Notes: generated by a model not told the origin, from the sequence alone. A DNA stretch of 64,000 bases from Pseudomonas fluorescens (GCF_018614775.1 NZ_JAGGOF010000010.1:70769-134768), one strand, 5' to 3'; shown: positions 8,930 to 19,358, counted from the stretch's first letter. Translations and numbers: made by a program.

Positions 8930-9787
8930 ATGTCCGCTTCTTCTGTTTTGATCGCCGGCTGCGGTGATATCGGCGGTCGCCTGGCTCGCCAGCTTGTGGC
9001 TGGGAATTGGCAGGTCCACGGTCTGCGGCGCACGGTTGCGCGCCTGCCCGCAGGGGTGATGGGCGTAGCCGGTGATTTGTTCAGCGAGCGATGCCCGGCC
9101 GATTGGCCCACCGGCCCGCTGGATTACCTGGTCTACAGCGTCGCCGCCACCGAGCATGACGAGGCCGGTTATCGTGCGGCTTACGTCGACGGGCTGCAGC
9201 ATGTGCTGGGCTGGTTGAAGCAGCACGGCCAGCGGCCCAAGCGCCTGCTTTTTGTCTCCAGCAGCAGCGTCTATGGGCAGCAGCAGGGCGAGTGGGTCGA
9301 TGAAACCTCCGTCACCGAGGCCGGCGGTTACTCCGGCCGGCTGATGCTCGAAGCCGAGCAAGTGGCGCTGGGCAGCGGCATCCCGGCGAGCCGCGTGCGT
9401 CTTACGGGCATCTATGGGCCGGGTCGTGAGTGGCTGCTGAGCCAGGTGCGCCAAGGCTATCGCGTGGTGATCGACCCGCCGTTGTATGCCAATCGCATCC
9501 ACGCCGACGATGCGGCGGGGTTGCTGGCGTTTCTGCTGGAGGCGGATCGCCAGGGCAAGGCGCTGGACGACTGTTACATCGGCGTCGATGACGCGCCCGC
9601 GCCGCTGGCCGAAGTGGTGGGCTGGTTGCGCGAGCACATGGGGGTGACCCAATGGGCCGAAGACGCCAGTGTGCGCCGCGCTGGCAGCAAACGCTGCAGC
9701 AACGCCCGGGCGAAGGCGCTGGGCTGGACGCCGCGGTATCCGAGTTTTCGCGAGGGGTATGCGGCGATTCTGGAAGGGCGCTGCTGA
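8930..9787 (+). CDS. NAD-dependent epimerase/dehydratase family protein (YeeZ-like)
   Basis: A 285-residue Rossmann-fold protein of the atypical SDR type. The nucleotide-binding loop is AGCGDIGGRLARQL near the N-terminus, SSSSVYGQQQGEW is the Ser/Tyr region, and RIHADDAAGLLAFLLE is the usual C-terminal element. The catalytic Tyr-x3-Lys is seen only as YSGRLMLEAE, lacking the Lys, so redox activity is uncertain. The ATG at 8930 follows an AGGAG, whereas the in-frame TTG at 8927 is a poor choice. It is monocistronic and ends next to a REP pair. Confidence 0.8.
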   Translation: MSASSVLIAGCGDIGGRLARQLVAGNWQVHGLRRTVARLPAGVMGVAGDLFSERCPADWPTGPLDYLVYSVAATEHDEAGYRAAYVDGLQHVLGWLKQHGQRPKRLLFVSSSSVYGQQQGEWVDETSVTEAGGYSGRLMLEAEQVALGSGIPASRVRLTGIYGPGREWLLSQVRQGYRVVIDPPLYANRIHADDAAGLLAFLLEADRQGKALDDCYIGVDDAPAPLAEVVGWLREHMGVTQWAEDASVRRAGSKRCSNARAKALGWTPRYPSFREGYAAILEGRC

Positions 9788-9809
9788 TTTTCAGATACCC
9801 GGATGCACT

Positions 9810-9899
9810 TGTGGGAGCGGGCTTGCTCGCGAAGGGGACCCGGCATCCAACATCTTCGTTGGCTGGAAGGACGCTTTCGCGAGCAAGCCCGCTCCCACA
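9810..9899. repeat. REP inverted pair
   Basis: Two facing copies of the GTGGGAGCGGGCTTGCTCGCGAA palindrome, separated by about 40 bases, between the convergent epimerase and lipoprotein genes. May end transcription or stabilise the 3' ends. Confidence 0.9.
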
Positions 9900-9917
9900 C
9901 TGGGATTTCTGTTTGGG

Positions 9918-10658
9918 TTACTGCTTTTCCAGCACCCACTGCCGCGTCCCCGGCGTGAACGAGGGCATTTCATCCGCCAGCGCGGCGTTGATGGTCTGGA
10001 AGATCTCCAGCTTCTTGCCGTCGCGGGCGAAGATCCAGGTGTTGCCCTGGCCGTTCTGTTGCAGCCAGATGTTGTCGTTGCCGCCGCTCATGGAGGCGCA
10101 ATCGCCGGCCAGGCACAGGGCGTAGCGATCGGCGCCCGGCAGGCCGCTGACCTGGCCGTTCGGCTGGAACTGCACCGCCGCGCCTTGGCCGGGGCCGTTG
10201 ACGATGTGCCAGGTGCCACCGAGGTAGGCGGCATACAGCGCTCGCTCGAAGCTGGCGCCGATGGGGGCGCCTTCCGGGACCTGGATGGACGCGCGGTCGA
10301 ACACTTGCTGCGGCTCGTTCTCGTTGGCGGCCTGGCTCAGCCGGTCGCCGTCGCGTTTCAGCTCGCTGGCGGCACTGCCGTAGAAATCGACTTTCCAGGT
10401 GCCATCTTCTTCGCCCAGCAACTTGCCTTCGACGTTTTCAAAGCCGTTGGTGTAGCGTGCCTGGCCAGCCCGGGTGTTGATGTCCCATTCCAGGTTCGGG
10501 CCATAGCCCTGCAATGCCTCGCGAAGTGCGCCACCCTTGGCGGCAGCGTCGATGGCGGCCTGGTTGATCCAGGTGCCGCTGATGTCACGGTCGGCGGGGT
10601 CGCTGGCACAGCCACCCAGGAGCAGGGCGACCAGCGAAAGAGCAAGCGCGTTGCGCAT
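9918..10658 (-). CDS. Predicted lipoprotein
   Basis: A 246-residue exported lipoprotein. The signal peptide MRNALALSLVALLLGGC ends in a lipobox (LGGC), with Asp absent at +2 (ASD follows), which favours outer-membrane sorting. The mature part has ISGTWINQAAIDAAAKGG, repeated W-containing beta-type segments (GTWKVDFYG, GTWHIVNG) and a C-terminal FQTINAALADEMPSFTPGTRQWVLEK. I do not recognise a named family; the GTW/GTWxxxxG pattern suggests a small beta-barrel. It has its own unit between a REP pair and the ridA gene. Confidence 0.75.
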   Translation of the reverse strand: MRNALALSLVALLLGGCASDPADRDISGTWINQAAIDAAAKGGALREALQGYGPNLEWDINTRAGQARYTNGFENVEGKLLGEEDGTWKVDFYGSAASELKRDGDRLSQAANENEPQQVFDRASIQVPEGAPIGASFERALYAAYLGGTWHIVNGPGQGAAVQFQPNGQVSGLPGADRYALCLAGDCASMSGGNDNIWLQQNGQGNTWIFARDGKKLEIFQTINAALADEMPSFTPGTRQWVLEKQ

Positions 10659-10712
10659 GGTGGAATCCTTTCAAGACGAAAACGGCGCAGCGCGGTGGCT
10701 GCGCCGGCCTTA

Positions 10713-11093
10713 TTACTCGATGACCAGGATGGCGTCCATCTCGACCTGGGCGCCCTTCGGCAGGGCGGCCACGCCGATGGCGGCGCGGGCAGGGTAAGGC
10801 TGGTCGAAGTACTTGCCCATGATCTCGTTGACCTTGGCGAAGTGGCTCAGGTCAGTGAGGAAGATGTTCAGCTTGACGATGTCCTTGAACGAACCGCCGG
10901 CGGCTTCAGCCACGGCCTTGAGGTTTTCAAAGACCTGCACGGTCTGGGCTTCGAAGCCTTCGACCAGTTCCATGGTTTTCGGGTCCAGGGGGATCTGGCC
11001 TGACATGTACACGGTGTTGCCGGCCTTGATTGCCTGGGAGTAGGTGCCGATGGCGGCCGGGGCCTTGTCGCTGGTGATAACGGTCTTGGTCAT
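10713..11093 (-). CDS. RidA family imine/enamine deaminase
   Basis: A 126-residue YjgF/YER057c family protein. These trimeric enzymes hydrolyse reactive 2-aminoacrylate-type imines made by PLP enzymes. The family signatures are [21 protein letters not shown], with the tail [20 protein letters not shown] carrying the conserved substrate-binding Arg and the Glu region. It lies 24 bases downstream of spoT, the arrangement I recall in P. aeruginosa (PA5339). A second, more divergent RidA is at 39139. Confidence 0.93.
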   Translation of the reverse strand: MTKTVITSDKAPAAIGTYSQAIKAGNTVYMSGQIPLDPKTMELVEGFEAQTVQVFENLKAVAEAAGGSFKDIVKLNIFLTDLSHFAKVNEIMGKYFDQPYPARAAIGVAALPKGAQVEMDAILVIE

Positions 11094-11117
11094 GAATGAC
11101 TCCTTGTAATGAACAGG

Positions 11118-13223
11118 CTACGCGCGCATCCGGGTGATACGGATGACCCCGGTCAGGGCGCGCAGTTTCTTGATCACGCGGGCCAGGTGCACGCGGTCGT
11201 GCACGCTGACCACCAGCTGGACGACGCTGATGCGGCCGTCGCGTTCGTCCATGCTGATTTTTTCGATGTTGCCGTCGGCGGCATTGACGCTGCTGGCCAG
11301 CAAGGCGATCAGGCCGCGCTGGTGCTCCAGTTCGACCCGCAGCTCGACGTTGAATTCGCCGGTGACATCCTTGGCCCAGGAAAGCTGGATGCATTTTTCC
11401 GGGTTATGACGGATTTCACTGATGTTGCGGCAGTTGTCCAGGTGCACCACCATCCCCTTGCCGGCGGACAGGTGACCGACAATCGGGTCGCCCGGGATCG
11501 GCGTGCAGCATTTGGCGTAGCTGAGCACCAGGCCTTCGGTGCCGCGAATCGCCAGCGGGCCTTCGGGGCTTGGCAGCTGTTCGCCTTCGCCCAGCAGGCG
11601 GCGGGCGACGACATAGGCCATGCGATTGCCCAGGCCGATGTCTTCGAGCAGGTCTTCGATCAGTTCGAGGCGATACTCGTGGAGCATCACCTGCACGCGT
11701 TCGGTCGGGATCTTGTCGAGCGAGCTGTCGAAACCGTTCAGCACCTTGTTCAGCAGCCGTTCGCCGAGGTTGATGGACTCGGAGCGGCGTTGCAGTTTCA
11801 AGGCGTGGCGGATGTGCGTGCGTGCCTTGCCGGTAACGACGAAGTTGAGCCACGCCGGGTTCGGCCGGGCGCCGGGGGCGCTGACGATTTCCACCGTGGA
11901 GCCGCTTTGCAGCGGTTCGGACAACGGTGCGAGACGACGGTTGATCCGGCAGGCGATGCAGCTGTTGCCGACGTCGGTGTGCACCGCGTAGGCAAAGTCC
12001 ACGGCCGTGGAGCCCTTGGGCAGCTCCATGATCCGACCCTTGGGCGTGAAGACGTAGACCTCGTCCGGAAACAGGTCGATCTTGACGCTTTCGATGAATT
12101 CCAGGGAGTTGCCGGCCCGTTGCTGCATTTCCAGCACACCCTTGACCCATTGTCGGGCCCGGGCGTGGGTGCTCTTGGGTTGCTCGTCACCGCTGGATTT
12201 GTAGAGCCAATGGGCAGCGATGCCGTTGTTGGCCATTTCTTCCATTTCGCGGGTGCGGATCTGGATCTCGATCGGTACGCCGTGCATGCCGAACAGGGTG
12301 GTGTGCAGCGACTGGTAGCCGTTGGCCTTGGGGATTGCGATGTAGTCCTTGAAGCGCCCCGGCAACGGCTTGTACAAATTATGTACAGCGCCCAATACGC
12401 GGTAGCAGGTATCGACCTTGTCGACGATGATCCGGAACGCATAGACGTCCATGATCTCGTTGAAGGCCCGGCGTTTGCCGCGCATTTTCTTGTAGATGCC
12501 GTAGAGGTGTTTCTGCCGGCCGCTGACTTCGCCTTCGATGCCGTCGATGGCCAGGCAGTGGCTCAGCGACTCTTCGATCTTGTTGACGATTTCCTTGCGG
12601 TTGCCCCGGGCGCGCTTGACGGCCTGGTTGATCCGCGCCGAACGCATCGGGTGCATGGCCTTGAAGCCTAAGTCTTCGAACTCGATGCGGATGGCGTGCA
12701 TGCCCAGGCGATTGGCGATGGGCGCGTAGATTTCCAGGGTTTCCTTGGCGATGCGCCGGCGTTTTTCGCCGGACAGCACTTCAAGGGTGCGCATGTTGTG
12801 CAGGCGGTCAGCGAGCTTGACCAGGATCACGCGAATGTCGCGCGCCATGGCCATGGCCATTTTCTGGAAGTTTTCGGCCTGGGCTTCGGCCTTGGTCTCG
12901 AAGTTCATCTGGGTCAGTTTGCTGACCCCGTCGACCAGTTCGGCCACGGTTTCGCCGAATTGCGCTTGCAGCGCTTCCTTGGCAATGCCGGTGTCTTCGA
13001 TCACGTCATGGAGCATGGCGGCCATCAGGCTCTGATGGTCCATGTGCATGTCGGCAAGAATATTCGCCACCGCAAGCGGGTGCGTGACGTACGCCTCGCC
13101 GCTGCGGCGGCGCTGGCCGTCGTGGGCTTGTTCGGCGTAGAAATAGGCTCGGCGGACCAGGTTGACCTGGTCCGTGCCGAGGTAGGCCGATAAGCGATCG
13201 GCGAGGGCGTCTATGCTCGGCAT
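11118..13223 (-). CDS. spoT: Bifunctional (p)ppGpp synthase/hydrolase SpoT
   Basis: A 701-residue stringent-response enzyme. The N-terminal HD hydrolase carries YVTHPLAVANILADM and AMLHDVIEDT, so hydrolase metal ligands are present. The synthetase domain has YGIYKKMRGK and EIQIRTREMEEMANNGIAAHW. A TGS domain (ELPKGSTAVDFAYAVHTDVG) and a C-terminal ACT domain (VVQLVVSVHDRVHLARVIKKLR) follow. Order and length are those of SpoT rather than RelA. It is the last large gene of gmk-rpoZ-spoT-ridA. Confidence 0.97.
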   Translation of the reverse strand: MPSIDALADRLSAYLGTDQVNLVRRAYFYAEQAHDGQRRRSGEAYVTHPLAVANILADMHMDHQSLMAAMLHDVIEDTGIAKEALQAQFGETVAELVDGVSKLTQMNFETKAEAQAENFQKMAMAMARDIRVILVKLADRLHNMRTLEVLSGEKRRRIAKETLEIYAPIANRLGMHAIRIEFEDLGFKAMHPMRSARINQAVKRARGNRKEIVNKIEESLSHCLAIDGIEGEVSGRQKHLYGIYKKMRGKRRAFNEIMDVYAFRIIVDKVDTCYRVLGAVHNLYKPLPGRFKDYIAIPKANGYQSLHTTLFGMHGVPIEIQIRTREMEEMANNGIAAHWLYKSSGDEQPKSTHARARQWVKGVLEMQQRAGNSLEFIESVKIDLFPDEVYVFTPKGRIMELPKGSTAVDFAYAVHTDVGNSCIACRINRRLAPLSEPLQSGSTVEIVSAPGARPNPAWLNFVVTGKARTHIRHALKLQRRSESINLGERLLNKVLNGFDSSLDKIPTERVQVMLHEYRLELIEDLLEDIGLGNRMAYVVARRLLGEGEQLPSPEGPLAIRGTEGLVLSYAKCCTPIPGDPIVGHLSAGKGMVVHLDNCRNISEIRHNPEKCIQLSWAKDVTGEFNVELRVELEHQRGLIALLASSVNAADGNIEKISMDERDGRISVVQLVVSVHDRVHLARVIKKLRALTGVIRITRMRA

Positions 13224-13283
13224 GATGATGACTCCTGCCGTCTGCTGTGACCCCGCGCCGTGCTACGTCGACCAGGCATAGGC

Positions 13284-13547
13284 TTAGACCGCCTCGTTGG
13301 ACTCGTCCTCGAACGCTGCGAACAGCGGTTCGTCTTCGACGATTTCAGCGTTGGCGATGAACTCGTAGCTCATCAGGCCTTCAGCGATTTCACGCAGCGC
13401 TACCACGGTAGGCTTGTCGTTTTCCCACTGGACCAATGGCTCTTTGCCGCCGGTGGCCAGTTGACGGGCACGCTTGGTAGAGAGCATGACCAGCTCAAAG
13501 CGGTTTTCCACGTGTTCTAGGCAGTCTTCAACGGTTACGCGGGCCAT
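13284..13547 (-). CDS. rpoZ: RNA polymerase omega subunit
   Basis: An 87-residue subunit that helps fold beta-prime and forms a ppGpp site. [30 protein letters not shown] is preceded by GAGG and gives the standard start, so I use 13547 although the frame is open to 13679. The C-terminal [12 protein letters not shown] tail is Pseudomonas-like. It lies between gmk and spoT. Confidence 0.97.
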   Translation of the reverse strand: MARVTVEDCLEHVENRFELVMLSTKRARQLATGGKEPLVQWENDKPTVVALREIAEGLMSYEFIANAEIVEDEPLFAAFEDESNEAV

Positions 13548-13714
13548 GGTATTCCTCGGAGCGAATGCAATATGCGCGCTGCCCGGTTGGGCGAGCGGAC
13601 TCGACAGTTTAAAAAAACACCAGCGTTTAGGGAAGCGCTGATTTTTTGACCAAACTCCTCGACGCGCTGCGAGTACCAATGTAAAGCCCTCGCAGCGGTT
13701 TTGGGAAGGGCTGT

Positions 13715-14341
<627 letters not shown>

Positions 14342-14347
14342 TTAGCC

Positions 14348-15211
14348 TTACTCAATGTTCTGTACTTGTTCGCGCATCTGCTCGATCAACACCTTGAGGT
14401 TGACCGCAGCCTGGGTGCTGCGCGGGTCGAAGGCCTTGGAGCCCAATGTGTTGGCTTCGCGGTTGAGTTCCTGCATCAGGAAGTCCAGGCGGCGCCCGGC
14501 CGCGCCACCGGACTTGAGCACCCGGCGAACTTCGATGATGTGGGTGCTCAGGCGGTCCAGTTCTTCGGCCACGTCGCTTTTCTGGGCGAGCATGACCATT
14601 TCCTGCTCCAGGCGTTGCGGGTCCAGCTCGGCCTTCATGTCGGCGAAGCGGTCGAGGACTTTCTGGCGCTGGGTGGCGAGCATCTGCGGGACCAGCTCGC
14701 GCAGGGTGGTGACGTCGGCCTCTATGGCGGTCAGGCGCTCGTTGATCAGCCGGGCCAGCTCCGCGCCTTCGCGCTCGCGACCCGCCTTGAGTTCTTTCAG
14801 GCCCTGGTTGAACAGCGCCAGCGCCTCGGCGTTCAGCGCTTGCGGATCGCTGGCGTCGCCCACCAGCACGCCGGGCCAGGCCAGCACTTCCAGCGGGTTC
14901 AGGGCCGCAGGGTTCTGGATCAGGCTGGCGACGGTTTCGGCGGCTGCAACCAGTTGCGCGGCGCGCTCGCGGTCGACTTGCAGCGTTTTGCCGGTGCTTT
15001 CCTCGGTAAAGCGCAGGGTGCATTCCAGTTTGCCCCGGGACACGCCCTGGCGCAGGGCTTCGCGCACGCCGCCTTCCAGGTCGCGGAAGGATTCAGGCAA
15101 ACGCAGGTGCGGTTCCAGGTAGCGGCTGTTGACCGAGCGCAGTTCCCAGCTCAGCGTGCCTTGGGCCCCGGCTTTTTCGACGCGGGCGAAGGCGGTCATG
15201 CTGTGCACCAT
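14348..15211 (-). CDS. YicC family endoribonuclease-type protein
   Basis: A 287-residue YicC protein. The start MVHSMTAFARVE at 15211 has GAGG seven bases upstream and matches the family N-terminus; the frame continues open to 16219 only by chance through antisense of rph. The family block VNSRYLEPHLRLPE and the C-terminal LDFLMQELNREANTLGSKA...VNLKVLIEQMREQVQNIE are present. In E. coli YicC takes part in small-RNA turnover as an endoribonuclease. It is divergent from rph and upstream of gmk, a conserved setting. Confidence 0.93.
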   Translation of the reverse strand: MVHSMTAFARVEKAGAQGTLSWELRSVNSRYLEPHLRLPESFRDLEGGVREALRQGVSRGKLECTLRFTEESTGKTLQVDRERAAQLVAAAETVASLIQNPAALNPLEVLAWPGVLVGDASDPQALNAEALALFNQGLKELKAGREREGAELARLINERLTAIEADVTTLRELVPQMLATQRQKVLDRFADMKAELDPQRLEQEMVMLAQKSDVAEELDRLSTHIIEVRRVLKSGGAAGRRLDFLMQELNREANTLGSKAFDPRSTQAAVNLKVLIEQMREQVQNIE

Positions 15212-15445
15212 GGAGGTTCCTCGCAATGCAGGCCGGCACGACATGAGATCGTGACGCCTGGAAACTGTGGATTGAAGCCCGAGGGCTGCAAAGGCGCAGG
15301 ATTGTAGCGCAGTGAGGCGCATGCCCCCAAACCGCGCCAATGACAAAGCGCTGCAGCCCGTCGGCCGGGCCTTTGAGGGGCTGCGCGGGCCCGCGCTTTT
15401 TGGAACTGCGCTACGTTTAGACTGCCCTATAACAGCACACGGCTT

Positions 15446-15451
15446 TATAAT
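15446..15451 (+). promoter_or_regulatory. -10 box upstream of rph
   Basis: A perfect TATAAT stands 37 bases before the rph start codon. No good -35 hexamer is visible at 16-18 bases, so I mark only the -10 element. Confidence 0.4.
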
Positions 15452-15487
15452 GCCGGCAGTTTTCCGTCCCCTGTACAGGTGTTCCCT

Positions 15488-16210
15488 ATGAAACGTCCAA
15501 GTGGTCGCGCTGCCGATCAGCTCCGCTCGATCCGCATTACCCGCAACTACACCAAACACGCCGAGGGGTCTGTACTGGTCGAGTTCGGTGATACCAAGGT
15601 GATCTGCACCGTCAGCGTCGAAAACGGCGTGCCGCGGTTCCTCAAGGGCCAGGGCCAGGGTTGGCTGACCGCCGAGTACGGCATGCTGCCGCGCGCCACC
15701 GGTGAGCGGAACCAGCGCGAGGCCAGCCGTGGCAAGCAAGGCGGGCGCACCCTGGAAATCCAGCGCCTGATCGGCCGTTCGCTGCGCGCAGCCCTGGACA
15801 TGTCCAAACTGGGGGACGTGACCCTGTATGTCGATTGCGACGTGATCCAGGCTGACGGCGGCACTCGCACGGCGTCCATTACCGGTGCCATGGTCGCGCT
15901 GGTCGATGCCTTGAAAGTGATCAAGAAGCGTGGCAGCCTCAAGGGCGGCGACCCGCTCAAGCAGATGATCGCCGCGGTGTCCGTGGGCATGTACCAGGGT
16001 GAGCCGGTCCTGGACCTGGACTACCTGGAAGACTCGGCGGCCGAGACCGACCTTAACGTGGTCATGACCAGTGCCGGCGGCTTCATCGAGGTCCAGGGGA
16101 CTGCCGAAGGCGCGCCGTTCCAGCCGGAAGAATTGAACGCTATGCTGGAATTGGCGAAGCACGGCATGAGCCAGATCTTCGAACTGCAAAAGGCCGCGCT
16201 GGCCGACTGA
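15488..16210 (+). CDS. rph: Ribonuclease PH
   Basis: A 240-residue phosphorolytic 3' exoribonuclease that trims tRNA precursors. Diagnostic segments are [36 protein letters not shown] (phosphate-site Arg), [14 protein letters not shown], and the metal-site [19 protein letters not shown]. The ATG at 15488 is the standard start; a GTG three codons earlier is less likely. A perfect TATAAT lies 37 bases before it. It is followed 30 bases later by a DUF4870 gene, as in P. aeruginosa. Confidence 0.97.
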   Translation: MKRPSGRAADQLRSIRITRNYTKHAEGSVLVEFGDTKVICTVSVENGVPRFLKGQGQGWLTAEYGMLPRATGERNQREASRGKQGGRTLEIQRLIGRSLRAALDMSKLGDVTLYVDCDVIQADGGTRTASITGAMVALVDALKVIKKRGSLKGGDPLKQMIAAVSVGMYQGEPVLDLDYLEDSAAETDLNVVMTSAGGFIEVQGTAEGAPFQPEELNAMLELAKHGMSQIFELQKAALAD

Positions 16211-16240
16211 TCGATGCACGTTTCAGACAAGGAGAGCGAC

Positions 16241-16609
16241 ATGAGTGATGAGCCAGTCCTGCTGCCCCAGCCGAGCAAAGAGGCGCGCCAATGGGCAATG
16301 TTTTGTCACCTGTCCGCCTTGTTGGGGATCTGGATTCCGTTCGGTACGTTGATCGGGCCGCTGGTGCTCTGGCAACTCAAGCGCGACTCCGACCCGTTCG
16401 TCGATGCCCAGGGCAAGGAGGCGCTGAACTTCCAGATCACCGTGGCGATTGCCTCGGCGATCAGTCTGTTGCTGATGGTCGTGGTGATTGGCTTCTTTCT
16501 GTTCGGTCTGGTAGCCATCGGCGCGCTGGTGCTGACGATCATCGGTGGTGTGAAAGCCAATGAGGGGCAGCCGTATCGTTATCCGTTTACCTGGCGGCTG
16601 GTCAAGTAA
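16241..16609 (+). CDS. DUF4870 small membrane protein
   Basis: A 122-residue membrane protein of unknown role. The ATG at 16241 has AAGGAG seven bases ahead and gives MSDEPVLLPQPSKEARQWAMF. The family pattern is WAMFCHLSALLGIWIPFG (first membrane segment), the conserved loop VDAQGKEALNFQIT, then two hydrophobic segments up to TIIGGVKANEGQPYRYP. It is probably cotranscribed with rph and ends at a REP pair. Confidence 0.88.
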   Translation: MSDEPVLLPQPSKEARQWAMFCHLSALLGIWIPFGTLIGPLVLWQLKRDSDPFVDAQGKEALNFQITVAIASAISLLLMVVVIGFFLFGLVAIGALVLTIIGGVKANEGQPYRYPFTWRLVK

Positions 16610-16615
16610 CGAACC

Positions 16616-16776
16616 TGTGGGAGCGAGCTTGCTCGCGGAGGCGTCGTGTCATTCTGCTCAACGTTGACTGACACACCGCTTTCGCGAGCAAGCCCGCTCC
16701 CACAGTGGTTTTTGGGGTGCGCATGAATTTTTGTATCCACTGAAGACCGGATGTGGGAGCGAGCCTGCTCGCGATA
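16616..16776. repeat. REP pair plus single
   Basis: A facing REP pair spans 16616-16704 and a third copy is at 16752-16776, just after the DUF4870 gene. Confidence 0.88.
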
Positions 16777-17183
16777 GCAATAGATCTGCAAATGCTCCTA
16801 CTCCTGCGCTTTTAGTTACTTTTGTCTGGGCGGCATTTCGGTTCGTCCAAAAGTTACCGCAGAAACAGATATGTGCGCCAACCAAATCAGATTTATCTGA
16901 CTTGTAAATGGCGTCCATACATGTAAGTCGGCTGGCTTATTAAACTATCTTACATTTCCAGTCACAACTAAAAGCCCCTAACCCAACTTATGTCCTTGGC
17001 AACAACCTTTATCGATTGCTAAGGTTTCCCGCAGTCTTGTTCACCAAGAAATCTCTCGACATATCCAGGCCATTGAAGGCCCTCGGATTCCCAACGCTAC
17101 CCGCGTTAAGACCATTAACCTATTCATGAGGCGAGCCCAGGTAAACAGGTTGTCTCTGAATATCCAGCCCAAGAATAAACTCA
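16777..17183. other. Intergenic region upstream of gltS
   Basis: About 400 bases, more AT-rich than the neighbours, with no gene I can support on either strand. No repeat or clear promoter was recognised, though transcription of gltS must begin here. Confidence 0.4.
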
Positions 17184-18389
17184 ATGGTTCAACTCGATTT
17201 CTATGGAACGCTGGTCGCCGCCTCTCTAGTACTTTTGCTGGGCCGCGGACTCGTCGCGCGTGTCGGTTTTTTGCGTGCCTATAATATTCCCGAGCCTGTC
17301 GCGGGCGGTCTCGTAGTTGCCCTGGTGCTCTTGATACTGCGGTTCCTTGATATTGAAGTACGATTCGATACTTCATTGCAGACGCCTCTGATGTTGGCTT
17401 TCTTCGCCACCATCGGTTTGAGCGCAGACTTCGCCAGCCTGAGAAAGGGCGGGCGTGTCGTGGGGATCTTCCTGTTGGCGGTGACCGGACTCCTTGTGGT
17501 CCAGAACGCATTGGGCATCGGGCTTGCCAGTATGTTGGGGCTCGACCCACTGATGGGCTTGCTGACAGGGTCGATCACCCTGGCGGGCGGGCACGGGACC
17601 GGTGCAGCCTGGGGAACGCTGTTCAGTGAGAAGTTCGGGCTGGCCTCTGCCTCGGAGCTGGCGATGGCCTCGGCAACGTTCGGCCTGGTATTGGGTGGCC
17701 TGATTGGTGGGCCGGTCGCTCGCGTGCTGATCAAGCGTGTCCCGAAACCCGGCCCTGAGCCTGAGAAGCCACGGCTGCCGAAGGGCTTTGAGCAACCGAA
17801 CAAAGAGCGCTCGATCACCCCGTTTTCGTTCATCGAGACCCTGGCCCTGATCGCGGTCAGCCTGCTGGCAGGCACGCTGCTCAATGGCTGGCTTCACGAC
17901 ACCGCATTCGAGTTGCCGACCTTCGTCTGTGTCTTGTTCGTCGGTGTCGTGCTGCGCAACGGACTTTCGGCGCTTGGCGTGTATCAGGTGTTTGAGCGGG
18001 AGGTCTCCGTGCTGGGAAATGTCAGCTTGTCGCTGTTCCTGGCGATCGCGCTGATGTCGCTCAAGCTCTGGGACCTGGCAGCGTTGGCGTTGCCGATCTT
18101 CATCATCCTCGCCGCGCAGGCGCTGGTCATGGCGTTGTTCGCGATTTTCGTGACGTTCAGGATGATGGGGCGTAACTACGATGCGGCGGTATTGGCGGCG
18201 GGGCACTGCGGTTTTGGCCTGGGGGCCACGCCGACGGCCATCGCTAACATGCAAGCGGTGACCCAGCGTTATGGCGCTTCGCAGATCGCCTTTCTGGTGG
18301 TGCCGATGGTAGGAGCATTTTTCATCGACATCATTAATGTCATCGTGATCAAGCTGTACCTGGCGCTGCCGTTTTTTGCTGCGGGCTGA
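17184..18389 (+). CDS. gltS: Sodium/glutamate symporter GltS
   Basis: A 401-residue inner-membrane carrier of the ESS family importing glutamate with sodium. About ten hydrophobic segments are visible, arranged as two inverted halves. Each half has a Gly-rich loop: TGSITLAGGHGTGAAW near residue 130 and AAGHCGFGLGATPTAIANM near 345, the known family signatures. The ribosome binding site is weak (AAGA). It ends convergently with crc, with a strong shared terminator between them. Confidence 0.95.
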   Translation: MVQLDFYGTLVAASLVLLLGRGLVARVGFLRAYNIPEPVAGGLVVALVLLILRFLDIEVRFDTSLQTPLMLAFFATIGLSADFASLRKGGRVVGIFLLAVTGLLVVQNALGIGLASMLGLDPLMGLLTGSITLAGGHGTGAAWGTLFSEKFGLASASELAMASATFGLVLGGLIGGPVARVLIKRVPKPGPEPEKPRLPKGFEQPNKERSITPFSFIETLALIAVSLLAGTLLNGWLHDTAFELPTFVCVLFVGVVLRNGLSALGVYQVFEREVSVLGNVSLSLFLAIALMSLKLWDLAALALPIFIILAAQALVMALFAIFVTFRMMGRNYDAAVLAAGHCGFGLGATPTAIANMQAVTQRYGASQIAFLVVPMVGAFFIDIINVIVIKLYLALPFFAAG

Positions 18390-18412
18390 GGCCCGAATAA
18401 CATCTGCCAAAA

Positions 18413-18442
18413 AAATGCCCGTATCTTGCGATACGGGCATTT
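18413..18442. terminator. Bidirectional terminator between gltS and crc
   Basis: The 13-base arms AAATGCCCGTATC and GATACGGGCATTT flank a TTGC loop, with A and T runs at the ends, so it can serve both convergent genes. Confidence 0.9.
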
Positions 18443-18495
18443 CTCTTTAGCCGCTCAACTACCAGGGCCTGACTGAAGCCACTGGAAAGCGGCAC

Positions 18496-19275
18496 TCAGA
18501 TCGTCAGCGTCCAGTCGTAATCCACGATCAGCGGCGCATGCTGCGAGAACCGCGGCTGACGTGGCAAGCGAGCGCTACGTACGAAGCGGCGCAGGCCGGG
18601 TGTCAGCAACTGGTAGTCGAAACGCCAGCCGAGGTTGAGCATCTCGGCCTGCTCGTTGTCCGGCCACCAGCTGTACTGGTCGCCTTCACGGCTGACTTCG
18701 CGCAGGGCGTCGACATAACCCATGTTGCCAATGATCTCGTCCATCCAGGCCCGTTCCGGCGCCAGGAAACCCGGGGATTGTTGGCTGTCGCGCCAGTTCT
18801 TGATATCCAGCTTCTGTTGCGCCACGTACAGCGAGCCACAATAAATGTACTCGCGACGCTTGCGTCGCTGTTTATCAAGGTAACGGGCGAAGTCGTCCAT
18901 CAACTTGAATTTCTGATTCAAATCTTCATCGCCGTTCTGCCCCGAAGGGAGCAGCAAGGTCGCGATGCTGACCTTGTCGAAATCGGCTTGCAGGTAGCGC
19001 CCGTAGCGGTCCGCCGTCTCGAAACCGAGACCGTTGATGACAGCCTTCGGTTGCAGCCGCGAGTACAAAGCCACGCCACCCTGGGTGGGGACTTCGGCAT
19101 CGCAGGCATAAAGGAAGTAACCATCCAGTTGGAAGGCTGCATCGTCCAGTTCAAAGGCGGAGGCACGGGTGTCCTGCAGGCAGATGACGTCGGCATTCTG
19201 TGCTTGCAGCCAACTGAGCAAACCACGCTCCACTGCAGCCTGAATACCATTGACGTTCACACTGATGATCCGCAT
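18496..19275 (-). CDS. crc: Catabolite repression control protein Crc
   Basis: A 259-residue protein of the exonuclease III-like fold. The start MRIISVNVNGIQAAVERG at 19275 gives the known Crc length, and nearly the whole sequence matches the P. aeruginosa protein as I remember it. Crc has lost nuclease function and acts with Hfq to block translation of carbon catabolite genes carrying CA-motifs; here that may include amino-acid and polyamine genes of this same window. Gly and Ser replace residues needed for catalysis in true ExoIII (CGSLYV instead of GDxN). It is divergent from pyrE. Confidence 0.97.
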   Translation of the reverse strand: MRIISVNVNGIQAAVERGLLSWLQAQNADVICLQDTRASAFELDDAAFQLDGYFLYACDAEVPTQGGVALYSRLQPKAVINGLGFETADRYGRYLQADFDKVSIATLLLPSGQNGDEDLNQKFKLMDDFARYLDKQRRKRREYIYCGSLYVAQQKLDIKNWRDSQQSPGFLAPERAWMDEIIGNMGYVDALREVSREGDQYSWWPDNEQAEMLNLGWRFDYQLLTPGLRRFVRSARLPRQPRFSQHAPLIVDYDWTLTI

Positions 19276-19358
19276 AAATGGCCCCAAAAATCACGTGCGT
19301 GTATGATACACGGCGTGTACCTATTTAGCTAAATCCGCGGTATTTGAGGCTTTTTTTC

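Noticed and set aside
11118..13223. Assignment of the stringent-response enzyme as RelA
   Set aside because: The intact HD hydrolase residues and the neighbouring gmk-rpoZ genes identify SpoT.
14348..16219. A 623-codon minus-strand frame covering yicC and the antisense of rph
   Set aside because: Only the part from 15211 matches YicC; the upstream portion is antisense to the well-supported rph gene.
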